Shown in pieces: positions 17,932 to 27,700 of a stretch of DNA of 64,000 nucleotides (its first letter is position 1; each line of letters starts with the position of its first letter). Position numbers and translations under genes: made by a program. The stretch comes from Hydrogenophaga flava NBRC 102514. GTDB lineage: Bacteria > Pseudomonadota > Gammaproteobacteria > Burkholderiales > Burkholderiaceae_C. The notes beneath the pieces were generated by a model. The model was not told where the DNA came from. It saw nothing but the letters and a program-made list of their open reading frames with translations, and made no database searches. The stretch is from the NCBI RefSeq assembly GCF_001571145.1, contig NZ_BCTF01000023.1, positions 31,378-95,377 on the forward strand, in the 5' to 3' direction.

Positions 17932-18778
17932 CGACCGGTACGCGCTCGCTCGATTCGCCCAGCACCCAGGACACCGCCACGCCGCCGGCCACGTAGTGCC
18001 GCGTGCGCACCAGCGGGCTGGCCTCGAAGGCCGCGCCGCGCAGGCTGTCGTAGCGCAGGAAGGCGCCCACCCACTGGTTGCCGAAGCGCCTGGAGACGCC
18101 CACCAGGTACTGCATGCCGGCGAACCCGGCGCCGGCCCGGTAGGCCGCGCGGTCGGCGGTGGCGTAGGCGGCATCGACGCCGTAGAAATACTGGTGCTGC
18201 TTGCGGTCGCCGAACAGCGGACCGGCCTGCAGGCCGACGTTCCAGCCCGGCAGACCGGACAGGTCGCTGAGGTCCAGGTTGAGCTTGGGGTGCAGCACCC
18301 AGCCCAGGCTCTTCGGGTTGCGTTCCAGCGTGTAGGCCGCGCGCAGCGGCAGCAGCAGCTTGAGCTGGCGCGCCTTGCCCTCGGTCTGCCACAGGGTCAG
18401 GTTCAGCTGGGGACCAACCTCGAAGTTCGCGCGCAGGTCGGGCATGCCGGCGCGCGCCCGGATGTCCTCGCTCGATGCCGGCGGCGAGAGCGCGGCCGAG
18501 ACCGTCAGCTCGGCGCGGTCGGAGTCGAACAGCTCGGCACGCACGCCGTCGCGGTCGGCCTTGAGGAACTCGCCGCGGTAGACGAAGTAGGGCGTGGGCA
18601 GCACGAAGGCCTGGCGCTGGTCCGAGCCGCGGTAGGCGGGAAAGCTCACCGCCGCCACACCGGCGCCGGCTTCCCACAGCGGCTTGTCTTCCGCGCCCAG
18701 GGCCGGGGCGGTGGCGCCGAGGCCCAGCAGCAGGCTGGCCATGCCGGGGGCGGAAGCGAGACGGTGCAGGGTCTTCAT
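17924..18778 (-). CDS. MipA/OmpV family outer-membrane protein
   Basis: A 284-residue beta-barrel protein. A signal peptide (residues 1-28, ending ALG-AE) precedes PLWEAGAGVAAVSFPAYRGSD, the family's characteristic first strand, and FVLPTPYFVYRGEFLKADRDGV. The rest alternates short strands, and the end (VAVSWVLGESSERVPVDE) lacks a terminal aromatic residue. It starts in an ATGA overlap with the halogenase-like gene. Family members act as scaffolds or porins; here it may help place the cluster's lipid product in the outer membrane (inference). Confidence 0.82.
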   Translation of the reverse strand: MKTLHRLASAPGMASLLLGLGATAPALGAEDKPLWEAGAGVAAVSFPAYRGSDQRQAFVLPTPYFVYRGEFLKADRDGVRAELFDSDRAELTVSAALSPPASSEDIRARAGMPDLRANFEVGPQLNLTLWQTEGKARQLKLLLPLRAAYTLERNPKSLGWVLHPKLNLDLSDLSGLPGWNVGLQAGPLFGDRKQHQYFYGVDAAYATADRAAYRAGAGFAGMQYLVGVSRRFGNQWVGAFLRYDSLRGAAFEASPLVRTRHYVAGGVAVSWVLGESSERVPVDE

Positions 18779-20112
18779 GCGTTGTACATGGCGGGGTCGT
18801 CCACCTTGCGGATGTTGAAGCGGCGCCGCTGCCAGGCCATGAAGGCGCGCCGGGGCTGGGTGATGTTGGCGATGTAGTACATCGCCTTGAACACGAGGAT
18901 CGAGCGCCAGATCGGGGTCTTGCCGAACACGTCGCCTGCCAGCACCGACAGGATGGCTTCCTTGACGCGGAACACGTTTTTCGGACCCATCAGGAAGTCG
19001 CGCATGATCGGATTGGTGACGCGGTAGATGAACCAGGAGAACTCCTTGGGCCCATGGCGCATCACCCGGTCGAAACGCTTGAGCGCGGCGCTGGCTTGCT
19101 GCGGCTGGCGCAGGCAGGTGTCGATGGTGTCGGCGCCCACCACCGCGCTGTGCATGGCGAGCCAGACACCCGAGGAGAACACCGGGTCGATGAAGGCATA
19201 GGCGTCGCCGAGCATGAGGTAGCTCTGGCCGTGGTTGCGTTCGGAAACGTAAGAGAAGTTGCCGGTGGCTTCCACCGGGCTCACCTGCGTGGCCGTGGCC
19301 AGGCGCTCGGCCAGCGGCGGGCAGGTGGCGATGTTGTCCATCAGGAACTCCTGCAGGCTGCGCGAGCCCTTGGACTTCATGTGGTACGGCCAGGTGACCA
19401 TGCCGATGCTGGTGGTGCCGTTGGTCAGCGGGATGAACCAGAACCAGCCGTGCGCGAACCAGAAGATGCGGATGTTGCCTTCTTCCTCGCCTTCACCGCG
19501 GCTGGCGCCGTGGAGGTGGGCGTAGAGGGCCGAGCTGTTGTGGCGCGGGTTGCGGTGCTTGATGCGGAAGCGGTTGGCCAGGAAGGTGTCGCGCCCCGAG
19601 GCGTCGACCACGAAGCGCGCGTGCCAGCGCACCGCCTGGTCATCCGCGTCCATGGCATTGACATAGGCGCCGCCGCCGTCCAGGAATTCGACCCCGGTGA
19701 CCTTGACACCCTCCAGCGCCAGGGCGCCCTTGTTGCGCGCGTGGCGGAACAGGATGTGGTCGAAGTCGGCGCGCCGCACCTGGTAGGCGGCGGGCATGGA
19801 CTTGTCCCAGGCGTCGGCGAAATAGAAGGTCTGGGCGCGGCCATGCTCCATGGAGACGAACTCCGCACCCGGCTTGTGCATGCCGATGGCCTTGATCTCG
19901 TCGGCGATGCCCATCTGCTCGAACAGCGGCATGTTGGCGGGCAGCAGCGATTCACCGATGTGAAAGCGCGGGTGGTGGGCCTTTTCGAGCAGCACCACCT
20001 GGTGGCCTTTTTCGGCGAGCAGGCTGGCCACCGTGGAGCCGGCCGGGCCGCCGCCGATGACCAGCACATCGCAGGAAGGGGCGCTGACGCTGCCCGGGGC
20101 CGGTGTGTTCAT
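18775..20112 (-). CDS. FAD-dependent oxidoreductase, flavin-halogenase-like (shorter of two)
   Basis: A 445-residue flavoprotein. The FAD motif GGGPAGSTVASLLAEKG is at residues 20-36, GESLLPANMPLF at 53-64, a lysine that could match the halogenase catalytic Lys at 80 (HKPGAEF), and WFWFIP, which fits the halogenase WxWxIP motif, at 223-228. DPVFSSG is present further on. The ATG at 20112 is preferred over an in-frame TTG at 20133; neither has a strong ribosome site. Homologues labelled tryptophan halogenase occur in xanthomonadin-type clusters, but halogenation cannot be proven from motifs and some relatives are oxygenases. Confidence 0.78.
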   Translation of the reverse strand: MNTPAPGSVSAPSCDVLVIGGGPAGSTVASLLAEKGHQVVLLEKAHHPRFHIGESLLPANMPLFEQMGIADEIKAIGMHKPGAEFVSMEHGRAQTFYFADAWDKSMPAAYQVRRADFDHILFRHARNKGALALEGVKVTGVEFLDGGGAYVNAMDADDQAVRWHARFVVDASGRDTFLANRFRIKHRNPRHNSSALYAHLHGASRGEGEEEGNIRIFWFAHGWFWFIPLTNGTTSIGMVTWPYHMKSKGSRSLQEFLMDNIATCPPLAERLATATQVSPVEATGNFSYVSERNHGQSYLMLGDAYAFIDPVFSSGVWLAMHSAVVGADTIDTCLRQPQQASAALKRFDRVMRHGPKEFSWFIYRVTNPIMRDFLMGPKNVFRVKEAILSVLAGDVFGKTPIWRSILVFKAMYYIANITQPRRAFMAWQRRRFNIRKVDDPAMYNA

Positions 20113-20188
20113 GGCGTGGGATTCGGAATGCAATGCGGAGGCCGCCGGGCGGGTGCCGGCGGAAGCCCCGCATCATAGTCCGTCCCCC

Positions 20189-21832
20189 TCAGCAGACCGG
20201 CTCGGGCAGGCGGCCTGGCAGCAGGGCGCGGGCCGGGTCGCTGGCGGTCGGGTCGGGCGTCACGAGCCGGCCCAGCGCGCCGGTGTCGAGCCCAGGGTGG
20301 TCGGCCAGTGCCCGACCGAGGATCTGCCCGGCCAGCGTATGCAGCTGGGCGTTGGACGTGCGGATGCGGGCCACGAAGCCGGCGGCGTCCAGCGTGTCGT
20401 TGAGGCTGCGGTTGAGTTCGGCGAACCAGGGCAGGGCGGCCTGGTCCAGCATCACCGCGGGGTTGCGCTTCTCGCTGACCACCGACCAGGCGCGCAGGAA
20501 GTCCTGCACCGCACGGTTGAGCGCCTGGCACCGGGCCAGCTCGGTGCGCAGCGCGGCCAGCGACGACAGGTCGGCCAGCCGGTCTTGGAACACGAACTGC
20601 GCCAGCACGCCCCAGTAGTAGGTGTAGTCCCAGATCACCTTGACCGGCAGCACCTCGGGGTCGCCGAAGATCGGGTACTGGTCCTGGTAGAGCGCCAGCG
20701 TGCTCTCGTAGAACGAGTGCAGCAGCTGGTCGAACACCTGCACCCGCGCGCCCAGGCGCTCGCCGCGCCGGTCCATGCTGACCAGCTCGGTGATGTAGGT
20801 GTTGCTGATGGCGATGAAGTCGCTGCCCGGCGAATAGAAGGGGTCGAGGAACAGCCCGGCCTCGCCGGTCAGCGCCCAGCGATCGGCCGAATAGACCTGC
20901 TTGCAGCCGTAGGAGAAGCGCTTGAAGAAGGCGAAGTCCTGCAGCAGGTGGCGCTTGTTGTCCAGCTCGTCGAACAGCAGCGGCTGGTAGGTCTGGAACC
21001 AGTCCATGGCCTTGTCGAAGGTGTCCATGGTGTCCAGCGGGTGGATGGCGGGGTCGGCCACGATGCCGACCGAGTGCGAGCCCGAGGACAGCGGAATCAG
21101 CCAGACCCAGTAGCCCGCACCGACCAGGTGGTTGGTCGAGAGCCAGCGCGCCGGCGGGTCGCAGCGCCCGCGCCACTCGGCGTTGTCGGTCCAGCGGTCG
21201 ATCTCGATGCGGTCCTTGATGCGGAACCAGATCGCGTGGGCGGCGTGGTTGTTCGGTTCTGCCAGGCCGAGCTTGCGCTTGATCAGGCCGGCGCGGCCGC
21301 AGGCGTCGACCACCCAGCGGCTGTCCACCTCGTGTTGCGATGTGCCCAGCGAGTAGCCCACCCGGTGCAGGGCGGCCGGGTCGGCGGATGACTCGGCCAG
21401 GTGGATCTGCCGCACCATGGAGCCCTCGATCACCTCGATGCCGCGGCGGCGGGCCTCTTCGACCAGGAAGTTCTCGAAGATGCCACGGTCGATCTGGTAG
21501 CTGGGCACCGAGAGGTGGCGGCTGGCGCCGATCTCGGTCACCTGGTCCAGGTCGCGCCGGCCTTCGGAGAAGAAGAAGCGGAAACCGAACTTGCGCAGGT
21601 GGCGTTCGCGCAGGTGCTCGCCCAGCCCCAGCACCTTGTCGAAGTAGTGCGCACCGACCTCGACCGTCGATTCCCCCACCTTGTGGGCGGCTTCGGGCGC
21701 GGGGCCTGCGCGGCGCTCCAGCACCAGGATGTCCAGGTCGGGCTCTCTCTGTCGCAGTTGCAGTGCCAGCGTCAGGCCGGCCAGTCCACCACCGAGGATG
21801 ACGACGTCGCGGGGAGGGTGTTGCGGATTCAT
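20189..21832 (-). CDS. FAD-dependent halogenase-like protein (longer of two)
   Basis: A 547-residue flavoprotein. The Rossmann motif GGGLAG is at residues 14-19, GESTVEVGAHYF at 53-64, a candidate catalytic Lys at 81 (LRKFGFRF) and WVWLIP, matching WxWxIP, at 242-247. DPFYSPGSDF follows and is the counterpart of the FAD-closing loop. A ~150-residue C-terminal helical region (from about 390) is longer than in the neighbouring 445-residue paralogue, so the two are separate subfamilies and not a recent duplication. It lies between the chain-length factor and the second halogenase-like gene. Substrate unknown. Confidence 0.78.
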   Translation of the reverse strand: MNPQHPPRDVVILGGGLAGLTLALQLRQREPDLDILVLERRAGPAPEAAHKVGESTVEVGAHYFDKVLGLGEHLRERHLRKFGFRFFFSEGRRDLDQVTEIGASRHLSVPSYQIDRGIFENFLVEEARRRGIEVIEGSMVRQIHLAESSADPAALHRVGYSLGTSQHEVDSRWVVDACGRAGLIKRKLGLAEPNNHAAHAIWFRIKDRIEIDRWTDNAEWRGRCDPPARWLSTNHLVGAGYWVWLIPLSSGSHSVGIVADPAIHPLDTMDTFDKAMDWFQTYQPLLFDELDNKRHLLQDFAFFKRFSYGCKQVYSADRWALTGEAGLFLDPFYSPGSDFIAISNTYITELVSMDRRGERLGARVQVFDQLLHSFYESTLALYQDQYPIFGDPEVLPVKVIWDYTYYWGVLAQFVFQDRLADLSSLAALRTELARCQALNRAVQDFLRAWSVVSEKRNPAVMLDQAALPWFAELNRSLNDTLDAAGFVARIRTSNAQLHTLAGQILGRALADHPGLDTGALGRLVTPDPTASDPARALLPGRLPEPVC

Positions 21833-21892
21833 GGCGGCAGTATCGCCGCATTGTTGCGCCGTGCGGCCTCAGGAAACGGGAAACCGCAGGGC

Positions 21893-22690
21893 TCAGGGGG
21901 CGATGCGCAGGTCCAGCGACTGGTGGGCCGACAGCGGCCAGACCAGCTGCGCCGGCTGCTCCGCAGCGAGGCACTCGAACAGGGGCAGGGCGGGCGCCAT
22001 GGCGTTCTGGCCCAGCGCCTGCGCGGCGGGGCTGCGGGCGGCTGGCAGCTGGGCGGCGCCGGGGAGCAGTTGCCAGTCCAGCCGCGCAGTGCGGGCCGGC
22101 CCGGCTTGCGGCGCCAGCACCAGCGCCACGGCCAGGGCGCCCTGGCTGCAGGTGGTGTGGGTCAGGGCGCCGACCGCTGCGGTGTCGTAGGCCACGTACA
22201 GCACCGGCCGCTGCTCCGCCTCGCACTGCACCAGCGCTTCCAGCAGGCCATGGGCGAAGCTGTGCGCGGCGCCGCTGACCGAGGTGTTGCCTTGGCTGTT
22301 GCGGGTGAGCATGCTCCAGAACCCGGCGGGTGCGTTGTGGATCGAGTGCAGGAACCGGGTGGGCGACACCAGCGTGGGCGTGTGCACCAGGGTGCGGCAC
22401 AGCTCGTCGATCACCGGCAGGTCGCCGTGGGCCGAGGCGAACACCGAGAGCAGCTGATCGGGATCGTGGCCGCAGGCCGCCACCGCTTCGTGCGCTGCGG
22501 CCAGGGACAGCGCCACCGTCTGGGGGGCGCGGCGCCGCTCGGCCGGTGGCAGCTGGCTGGGCGGTGGAATCGGCAGCGGCGGCTCCACCGGGGATGCTTC
22601 GCCCCGCAGCGCGGAACGCGCCGCCGCCCAGCCGGGCAGGGTGGGCGACCAGAGCGCGAGGCCGTCGATGTGGGCGCTGAACCGGCTCAT
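21893..22690 (-). CDS. Beta-ketoacyl synthase chain-length-factor-like protein
   Basis: A 265-residue thiolase-fold protein of the short ketoacyl-synthase type (PF13723-like) found in aryl-polyene loci. The segment equivalent to the active site reads NTSVSGAAHSFAHG (about residues 135-148), with no cysteine, as expected of a non-catalytic partner. It starts in an ATGA overlap with the ketosynthase stop, so the two are translated together and probably form a heterodimer that fixes polyene chain length. It is shorter than full CLFs (~400 residues), normal for this subgroup. Confidence 0.78.
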   Translation of the reverse strand: MSRFSAHIDGLALWSPTLPGWAAARSALRGEASPVEPPLPIPPPSQLPPAERRRAPQTVALSLAAAHEAVAACGHDPDQLLSVFASAHGDLPVIDELCRTLVHTPTLVSPTRFLHSIHNAPAGFWSMLTRNSQGNTSVSGAAHSFAHGLLEALVQCEAEQRPVLYVAYDTAAVGALTHTTCSQGALAVALVLAPQAGPARTARLDWQLLPGAAQLPAARSPAAQALGQNAMAPALPLFECLAAEQPAQLVWPLSAHQSLDLRIAP

Positions 22691-23907
22691 GAATCCGCTC
22701 CATCGTAGCGACCGAACACCAGCACGCAGTTGCTGCCGCCAAAGGCAAAGGCGTGGCTGGCCACCGCGCGCACCCGCTGTTCCCGCGGCGCCAGCAGCAG
22801 CCGGCCCTGGAGGCCAGCCTCGGGTGCGCGGGTGTTCACGGTGCCGGGCAGCAGACCGTGTTCCAGCGCCAGCAGGCTGAAGACCGCGCCCAGGGCGCCG
22901 GCCGCGCCCAGGGTGTGGCCGGTCATGCCCTTGGTGGAGCTGACCGGCGTGTCGGGGGAGAAGCGCCGCCCGATCAGCCGCGCCTCAACCTCGTCGTTCT
23001 TGGGCGTGGCAGTGCCGTGCAGGTGCAGGTAGCCGATGTCGCCGGTGTCCAGCCCGGCGCGGGCCAGCGCCTGGTCCAGCGCGGCCTCCGCGCCCGCACC
23101 GTCGGGGTCGGGGGCGGACAGATGGTGGGCGTCGCTGGACTCGCCGTGGCCCAGCAGCTGCAGGCCGCCGCTGCCGAGTTCGCCCCGTTCGAGCAATGCG
23201 AAAGCCGCGGCCTCGCCGATGCTGATGCCCCGGCGTGCCTCGTCGAAGGGCCGGCAGGGTTCGGGCGAGACCAGCTGCAGCGCGTGAAAGCCGAACAGCA
23301 CGCTGCCGCACAGGCTGTCGACCCCGCCGACCACCGCTGCGTCGGCCAGACCCAGGCGGATCAGGCGCTCGGCGGCGGCAAAGGCCTTGGCGCTGGACGA
23401 GCAGGCGGTGGACACCGTGAGCGCCGGTCCCTGCAGGCCCAGCGCCTCCTGCGTGAAACCGGTGAGCGAATGCAAGGTGTGCAACGCGGGGTTGTCTGGT
23501 TGGGGCGGGAACACGCCGGTGGCGTCGAGCGCCTGGTAGGCGTCCTCGGTGGCACCGATGCTGGCGGTGGAAGAGCCGAGCACCAGGGCCACCCGGCCGG
23601 CGCCGTGGCGCTGCACCGCGGCGCCGACTTCATCCGCAAAGCTGTCCGCCAGCAAACCCCGCCAGGCCAGCCGGTTGTTGCGGCAGTCCCAGTGCGCCCA
23701 GCGCGCCGGCAAGGGCTGGCCCAGCCCGTCGACGCGGCCGACCCAGGTGCTCAGGGGCTCGGCCATCGGTTCGGCGCCAAAGTCGTGGGGTCCGAGCGGG
23801 CGCAGGCCGCTGCGGCCCTGCGCGATGGCGTCCCGCATCGCCGCCCGGCCGTCGCCCAGGGCCGACACGGCGGTGAAGGCTCGGACGCGAAGCGGAGGAA
23901 TGGGCAC
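22687..23907 (-). CDS. Beta-ketoacyl-ACP synthase (FabF/ApeO-like)
   Basis: A 406-residue ketosynthase with the full Cys-His-His triad: C169 in VSTACSSSAKAF, H297 in HLHGTATPKND and H331 in KGMTGHTLGAAG, and a C-terminal GFG-like loop FAFGGSN. It starts with GTG at 23907. The divergent COG4648 gene starts 130 bp away. Co-translation with the chain-length factor points to a dedicated type II polyketide/aryl-polyene synthase, not the housekeeping fabF. Starter and extender units cannot be read from sequence. Confidence 0.84.
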   Translation of the reverse strand: MPIPPLRVRAFTAVSALGDGRAAMRDAIAQGRSGLRPLGPHDFGAEPMAEPLSTWVGRVDGLGQPLPARWAHWDCRNNRLAWRGLLADSFADEVGAAVQRHGAGRVALVLGSSTASIGATEDAYQALDATGVFPPQPDNPALHTLHSLTGFTQEALGLQGPALTVSTACSSSAKAFAAAERLIRLGLADAAVVGGVDSLCGSVLFGFHALQLVSPEPCRPFDEARRGISIGEAAAFALLERGELGSGGLQLLGHGESSDAHHLSAPDPDGAGAEAALDQALARAGLDTGDIGYLHLHGTATPKNDEVEARLIGRRFSPDTPVSSTKGMTGHTLGAAGALGAVFSLLALEHGLLPGTVNTRAPEAGLQGRLLLAPREQRVRAVASHAFAFGGSNCVLVFGRYDGADS

Positions 23908-24036
23908 GGTGATCGGTCGGTGGATGGGGTGGTGGCCGGCATTGTAGGGAGCCGACCCGGGGCCGCGGACACACCACCCCCCGGTAAAATCACAGGTCCG
24001 TTTCTATGGCGCCTGCTGGCGCGCACCCCCCACCCC

Positions 24037-24723
24037 ATGCCCCCTTCGACGACCGAACTGCCTCCGCCGGCGGCCTCTTCCGTGTGGCCCTGGGTCAAAG
24101 GCGTGGCAGCGGCCCTGGTGGCGGTGGCCTGGGCCGTCGCCTCGCATGTGGCGGCCGGGCAGAGCGAGCCGTCTGGCTGGGGGGCGGCGCTGGCGCTGGC
24201 GCCTGTGTGCACGGCCCTGGCGCTCGGCCTGTGGAGCCTGTCTGCGCGCTGGCTGGGCCTGACGGGACTGGCCCTGATGGCGGCGCTGCTGGTCGGCGCC
24301 TGGCCCTGGCTCACCGCGCGCGTGCCGCTGCTGTTCTTCCTGGACCAGACCGGCGTCTATATATTGATGGCGGTGGTGTTCGGCCGCACCCTGCGGGGGC
24401 CGGGCGAGTCGCTGGTGACCCAGATGGCGCGGCTGGTCCACGGCGGCGTGCTGTCGGCCCGGCAACTGGTCTACACCCGCGGGGTCACGGTCGCCTGGAG
24501 CCTGTTCTTCCTGGTCATGGCCCTGGTGTCGGTGGCGCTGTTCCTGTGGGCGCCCACGCCTGTCTGGTCGACCTTTGCCTACCTGCTGGGTGGCCCTCTG
24601 ATCGGCCTGATGTTCCTGGGCGAGTTCCTCTGGCGCCGCCACGCGCTGGCCGGCGAGGACAACGCCACCATCGCCGACGCCATCCGCGCCTGGAAGGCGC
24701 ACAACGCCGACAAGACGCCCTGA
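24037..24723 (+). CDS. COG4648-type inner-membrane protein (ApeG-like)
   Basis: A 228-residue membrane protein with about six hydrophobic segments (roughly residues 18-38, 48-66, 72-95, 103-116, 150-172 and 178-200), a charged loop RGVTVAWSLFF and a hydrophilic C-terminus. COG4648 proteins accompany aryl-polyene clusters, and this one is divergent from the ketosynthase, which supports its membership. I chose the ATG at 24037; the frame is open further upstream but overlaps the ketosynthase on the other strand. Molecular function unknown. It is followed by dnaE after 37 bp. Confidence 0.7.
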   Translation: MPPSTTELPPPAASSVWPWVKGVAAALVAVAWAVASHVAAGQSEPSGWGAALALAPVCTALALGLWSLSARWLGLTGLALMAALLVGAWPWLTARVPLLFFLDQTGVYILMAVVFGRTLRGPGESLVTQMARLVHGGVLSARQLVYTRGVTVAWSLFFLVMALVSVALFLWAPTPVWSTFAYLLGGPLIGLMFLGEFLWRRHALAGEDNATIADAIRAWKAHNADKTP

Positions 24724-24760
24724 TTTTTTTCCGCCCGCCACCCGCGGGCCGTTTGCACCG

Positions 24761-27700
24761 ATGTTCATCCACCTGCGCCTGCACACCGAGTTTTCCGTCG
24801 TCGACGGCACCAACCGCATCGACGACACCGTGGCCGCGGCGCAGGCCGACGGCCAGCCCGCGCTGGCGATCACCGACCTCAACAATCTGTTCGGCGCGGT
24901 CAAGTTCTACAAGGCCGCCCGTGGGGCTGGCGTCAAGCCGCTGCTGGGGGCCGAGGTGTCGCTGGCCGGTTTCACCGACGAGACGCCGGGTGCCATGCCC
25001 GGCGCCCACCAGCCGCCGGCGCCGCGCGTGATCCTGCTGGTGCAGGACAAGCAGGGCTACCTCAACCTCAGCGAGCTGCTCGCCCGCGCCTGGACGCGCA
25101 GCGACGGCCGGGCCGGTGCGGTGGTGCAGCGCGAATGGCTGGAGGAACTCAACGCCGGCCTGCTGATGCTCTCCGGCGCCCAGGCCGGCCCCGTGGGGCA
25201 GGCGCTGGTGCAGGGCGATGCCTCGCGCGCCGCCGACCTGGCACTGCAGCTGGCCAGCCTGTTCCCGCACCGCTTCTACGTCGAGTTGCAGCGCGCCGGC
25301 CGCGCCGACGACGAGCGCCACGTGGTGGCTGCGGTGCAGCTGGCCGCGCGCCTGCACCTGCCGGTGGTGGCCACGCACCCGGTGCAGTTCCTGGCCGAAG
25401 ACGACTACGAGGCGCACGAGGCGCGGGTCTGCATTGCCGAGGGCGAGATCCTGGCCAACAACCGCCGCGTGCGCCGCTTCACCCGCGAGCAGTACTTCAA
25501 GTCGTCGGCGCAGATGGCCGAGCTGTTCGCCGACATCCCGTCAGCCGTCGCCAACACGCTGGAAATCGCCAAGCGCTGCAACCTGACCCTGGTGCTGGGC
25601 AAGCCGCAGCTGCCGAACTTCCCGATCCCGCCCGTGGACGGCCGGATCATGTCGGTGGAGGAGTACTTCCGCCACGTGTCCTACGAGGGACTGGAAGGGC
25701 GCCTGAAGCACCTCTTCCCCAACGAGGCCAAGCGCGAGGAGCAGCGCCCGCGCTACGTCGAGCGGCTGGAGTTCGAGCTCAACACCATCCTGAAGATGGG
25801 GTTCCCGGGCTACTTCCTGATCGTGTCGGACTTCATCAAGTGGGCCAAGGAAAACGGCTGCCCGGTGGGCCCGGGCCGGGGCTCGGGCGCCGGTTCGCTG
25901 GTGGCATACGCGCTGCTCATCACAGACCTCGACCCGCTGCAGTACAACCTGCTGTTCGAGCGCTTCCTGAACCCGGAGCGGGTGTCCATGCCCGACTTCG
26001 ACATCGACTTCTGCCAGTCCAACCGCGACCGGGTGATCGACTATGTGAAGGACCGCTACGGCAAGGACGCGGTGAGCCAGATCGCGACCTTCGGCACCAT
26101 GGCCGCGCGCGCGGCCATCCGCGACGTGGGCCGGGTGCTCGACTTCTCCTACGGTTTCTGCGACGGCATCTCCAAGCTCATCCCCAACAAGCCGGGCATG
26201 AGCGTGACGCTGCAGTACCCGCCGGTGCCCAAGAAAGAGGGCGACAAGAACAACTACGCCATCGAGATGGAGCCCATCCTGGCGGAGCGCATCGAGAAGG
26301 AAGAGGACGTCAAGACCCTGATCGAGCTGGCGCAGAAGCTCGAAGGCATGACGCGCAACATCGGCATGCACGCCGGGGGCGTGCTGATCGCGCCGGGCAA
26401 GCTCACCGATTTCTGCCCGCTCTACCAGCAGCCGGGCAGCGAGTCGGCGGTGAGCCAGTACGACAAGGACGATGTGGAGGCCATCGGCCTGGTGAAGTTC
26501 GACTTTCTGGGGCTGGCCACGCTGACCATCCTGGAGATCGCGCGCGAGTTCATCATGAAGCGCCACAAGGGCCAGGAGAACTTCCGCTTCGAGGATGTGC
26601 CGCTGGACGACAGGGCGGTCTATGCGCTGTTCTCCAAGGGCCAGACCGAGGCGGTGTTCCAGTTTGAAAGCCGCGGCATGCAGGGCATGCTGCGCGACGC
26701 CAAGCCTTCGCGGCTGGAAGACCTGATCGCCCTGAACGCGCTGTACCGCCCGGGCCCGATGGACCTGATCCCCAGCTTCGTGGCGCGCAAGCACGGGCGC
26801 GAAGCGGTGGACTACCCGCACCCGGCGGTGGCCGAGATGCTCAGCGAGACCTACGGGATCATGGTCTACCAGGAGCAGGTGATGCAGACCGCCCAGATCC
26901 TGGGCGGCTACTCGCTCGGCGGCGCCGACCTGCTGCGCCGGGCCATGGGCAAGAAAAAGGCCGAGGAAATGGCCGAGCACCGCGAGAAGTTCCGCGCCGG
27001 CGCCCTGGCCACCCACGGCATTCCGCAGGACAAGGCCGACGAGGTCTTCGACCTGATGGAGAAGTTCGCCGGCTACGGCTTCAACAAGTCGCACGCCGCC
27101 GCCTACTCGCTGCTGGCCTACCACACGGCCTGGCTGAAGGTGCACTACACCGCCGAGTTCTTCTGCGCCAACATGACGGTGGAAATGGACGACACCGACA
27201 AGCTCAAGGTGTTGTGGGAGGACGCGCGCAAGATGGGCATGGCCTTCGAGCCGCCCGATGTGAACCGCGGCGGCTACCGTTTCGAGCCGGTGACCGACAA
27301 GCTCATCCGCTACGGCCTGGGGGCCGTCAAGGGCACGGGCCAGCAGGCCATCGAAGCCATCGTCGCGGCGCGCGAAGGGCGCGGCGAGGGTCCGAACGGC
27401 GACGAAAAAGGCCCCTTCACCAGCCTGTTCAACTTCTGCCTGCGGGTGGACCGCCAGCGCATCAACAAGCGCACGGTGGAAGCGCTGATCAAGGCGGGGG
27501 CCTTCGACGCGCTCAACCTCAACCGGGCCGAGCTGCTGGCCTCGCTGGACGTGGCCTTCGAGTACGCGGCGGCCACGCAGGCCAACGCCCACCAGGGCGG
27601 GCTGTTCGACATGCTGGGTGGCGACGACCACGGCTCCAGCACGCAGGAGCCGGCCTACGAGACCACCACGCCCTGGGGCGTCAAGGAGCGCCTGACGCAC

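Noticed and set aside
20109..22748. 879-codon minus-strand frame across the halogenase-like and chain-length-factor genes
   Set aside because: A different frame of the same strand; Arg/Pro/Gly-rich, no domain, while the other frame has FAD and WxWxIP motifs.
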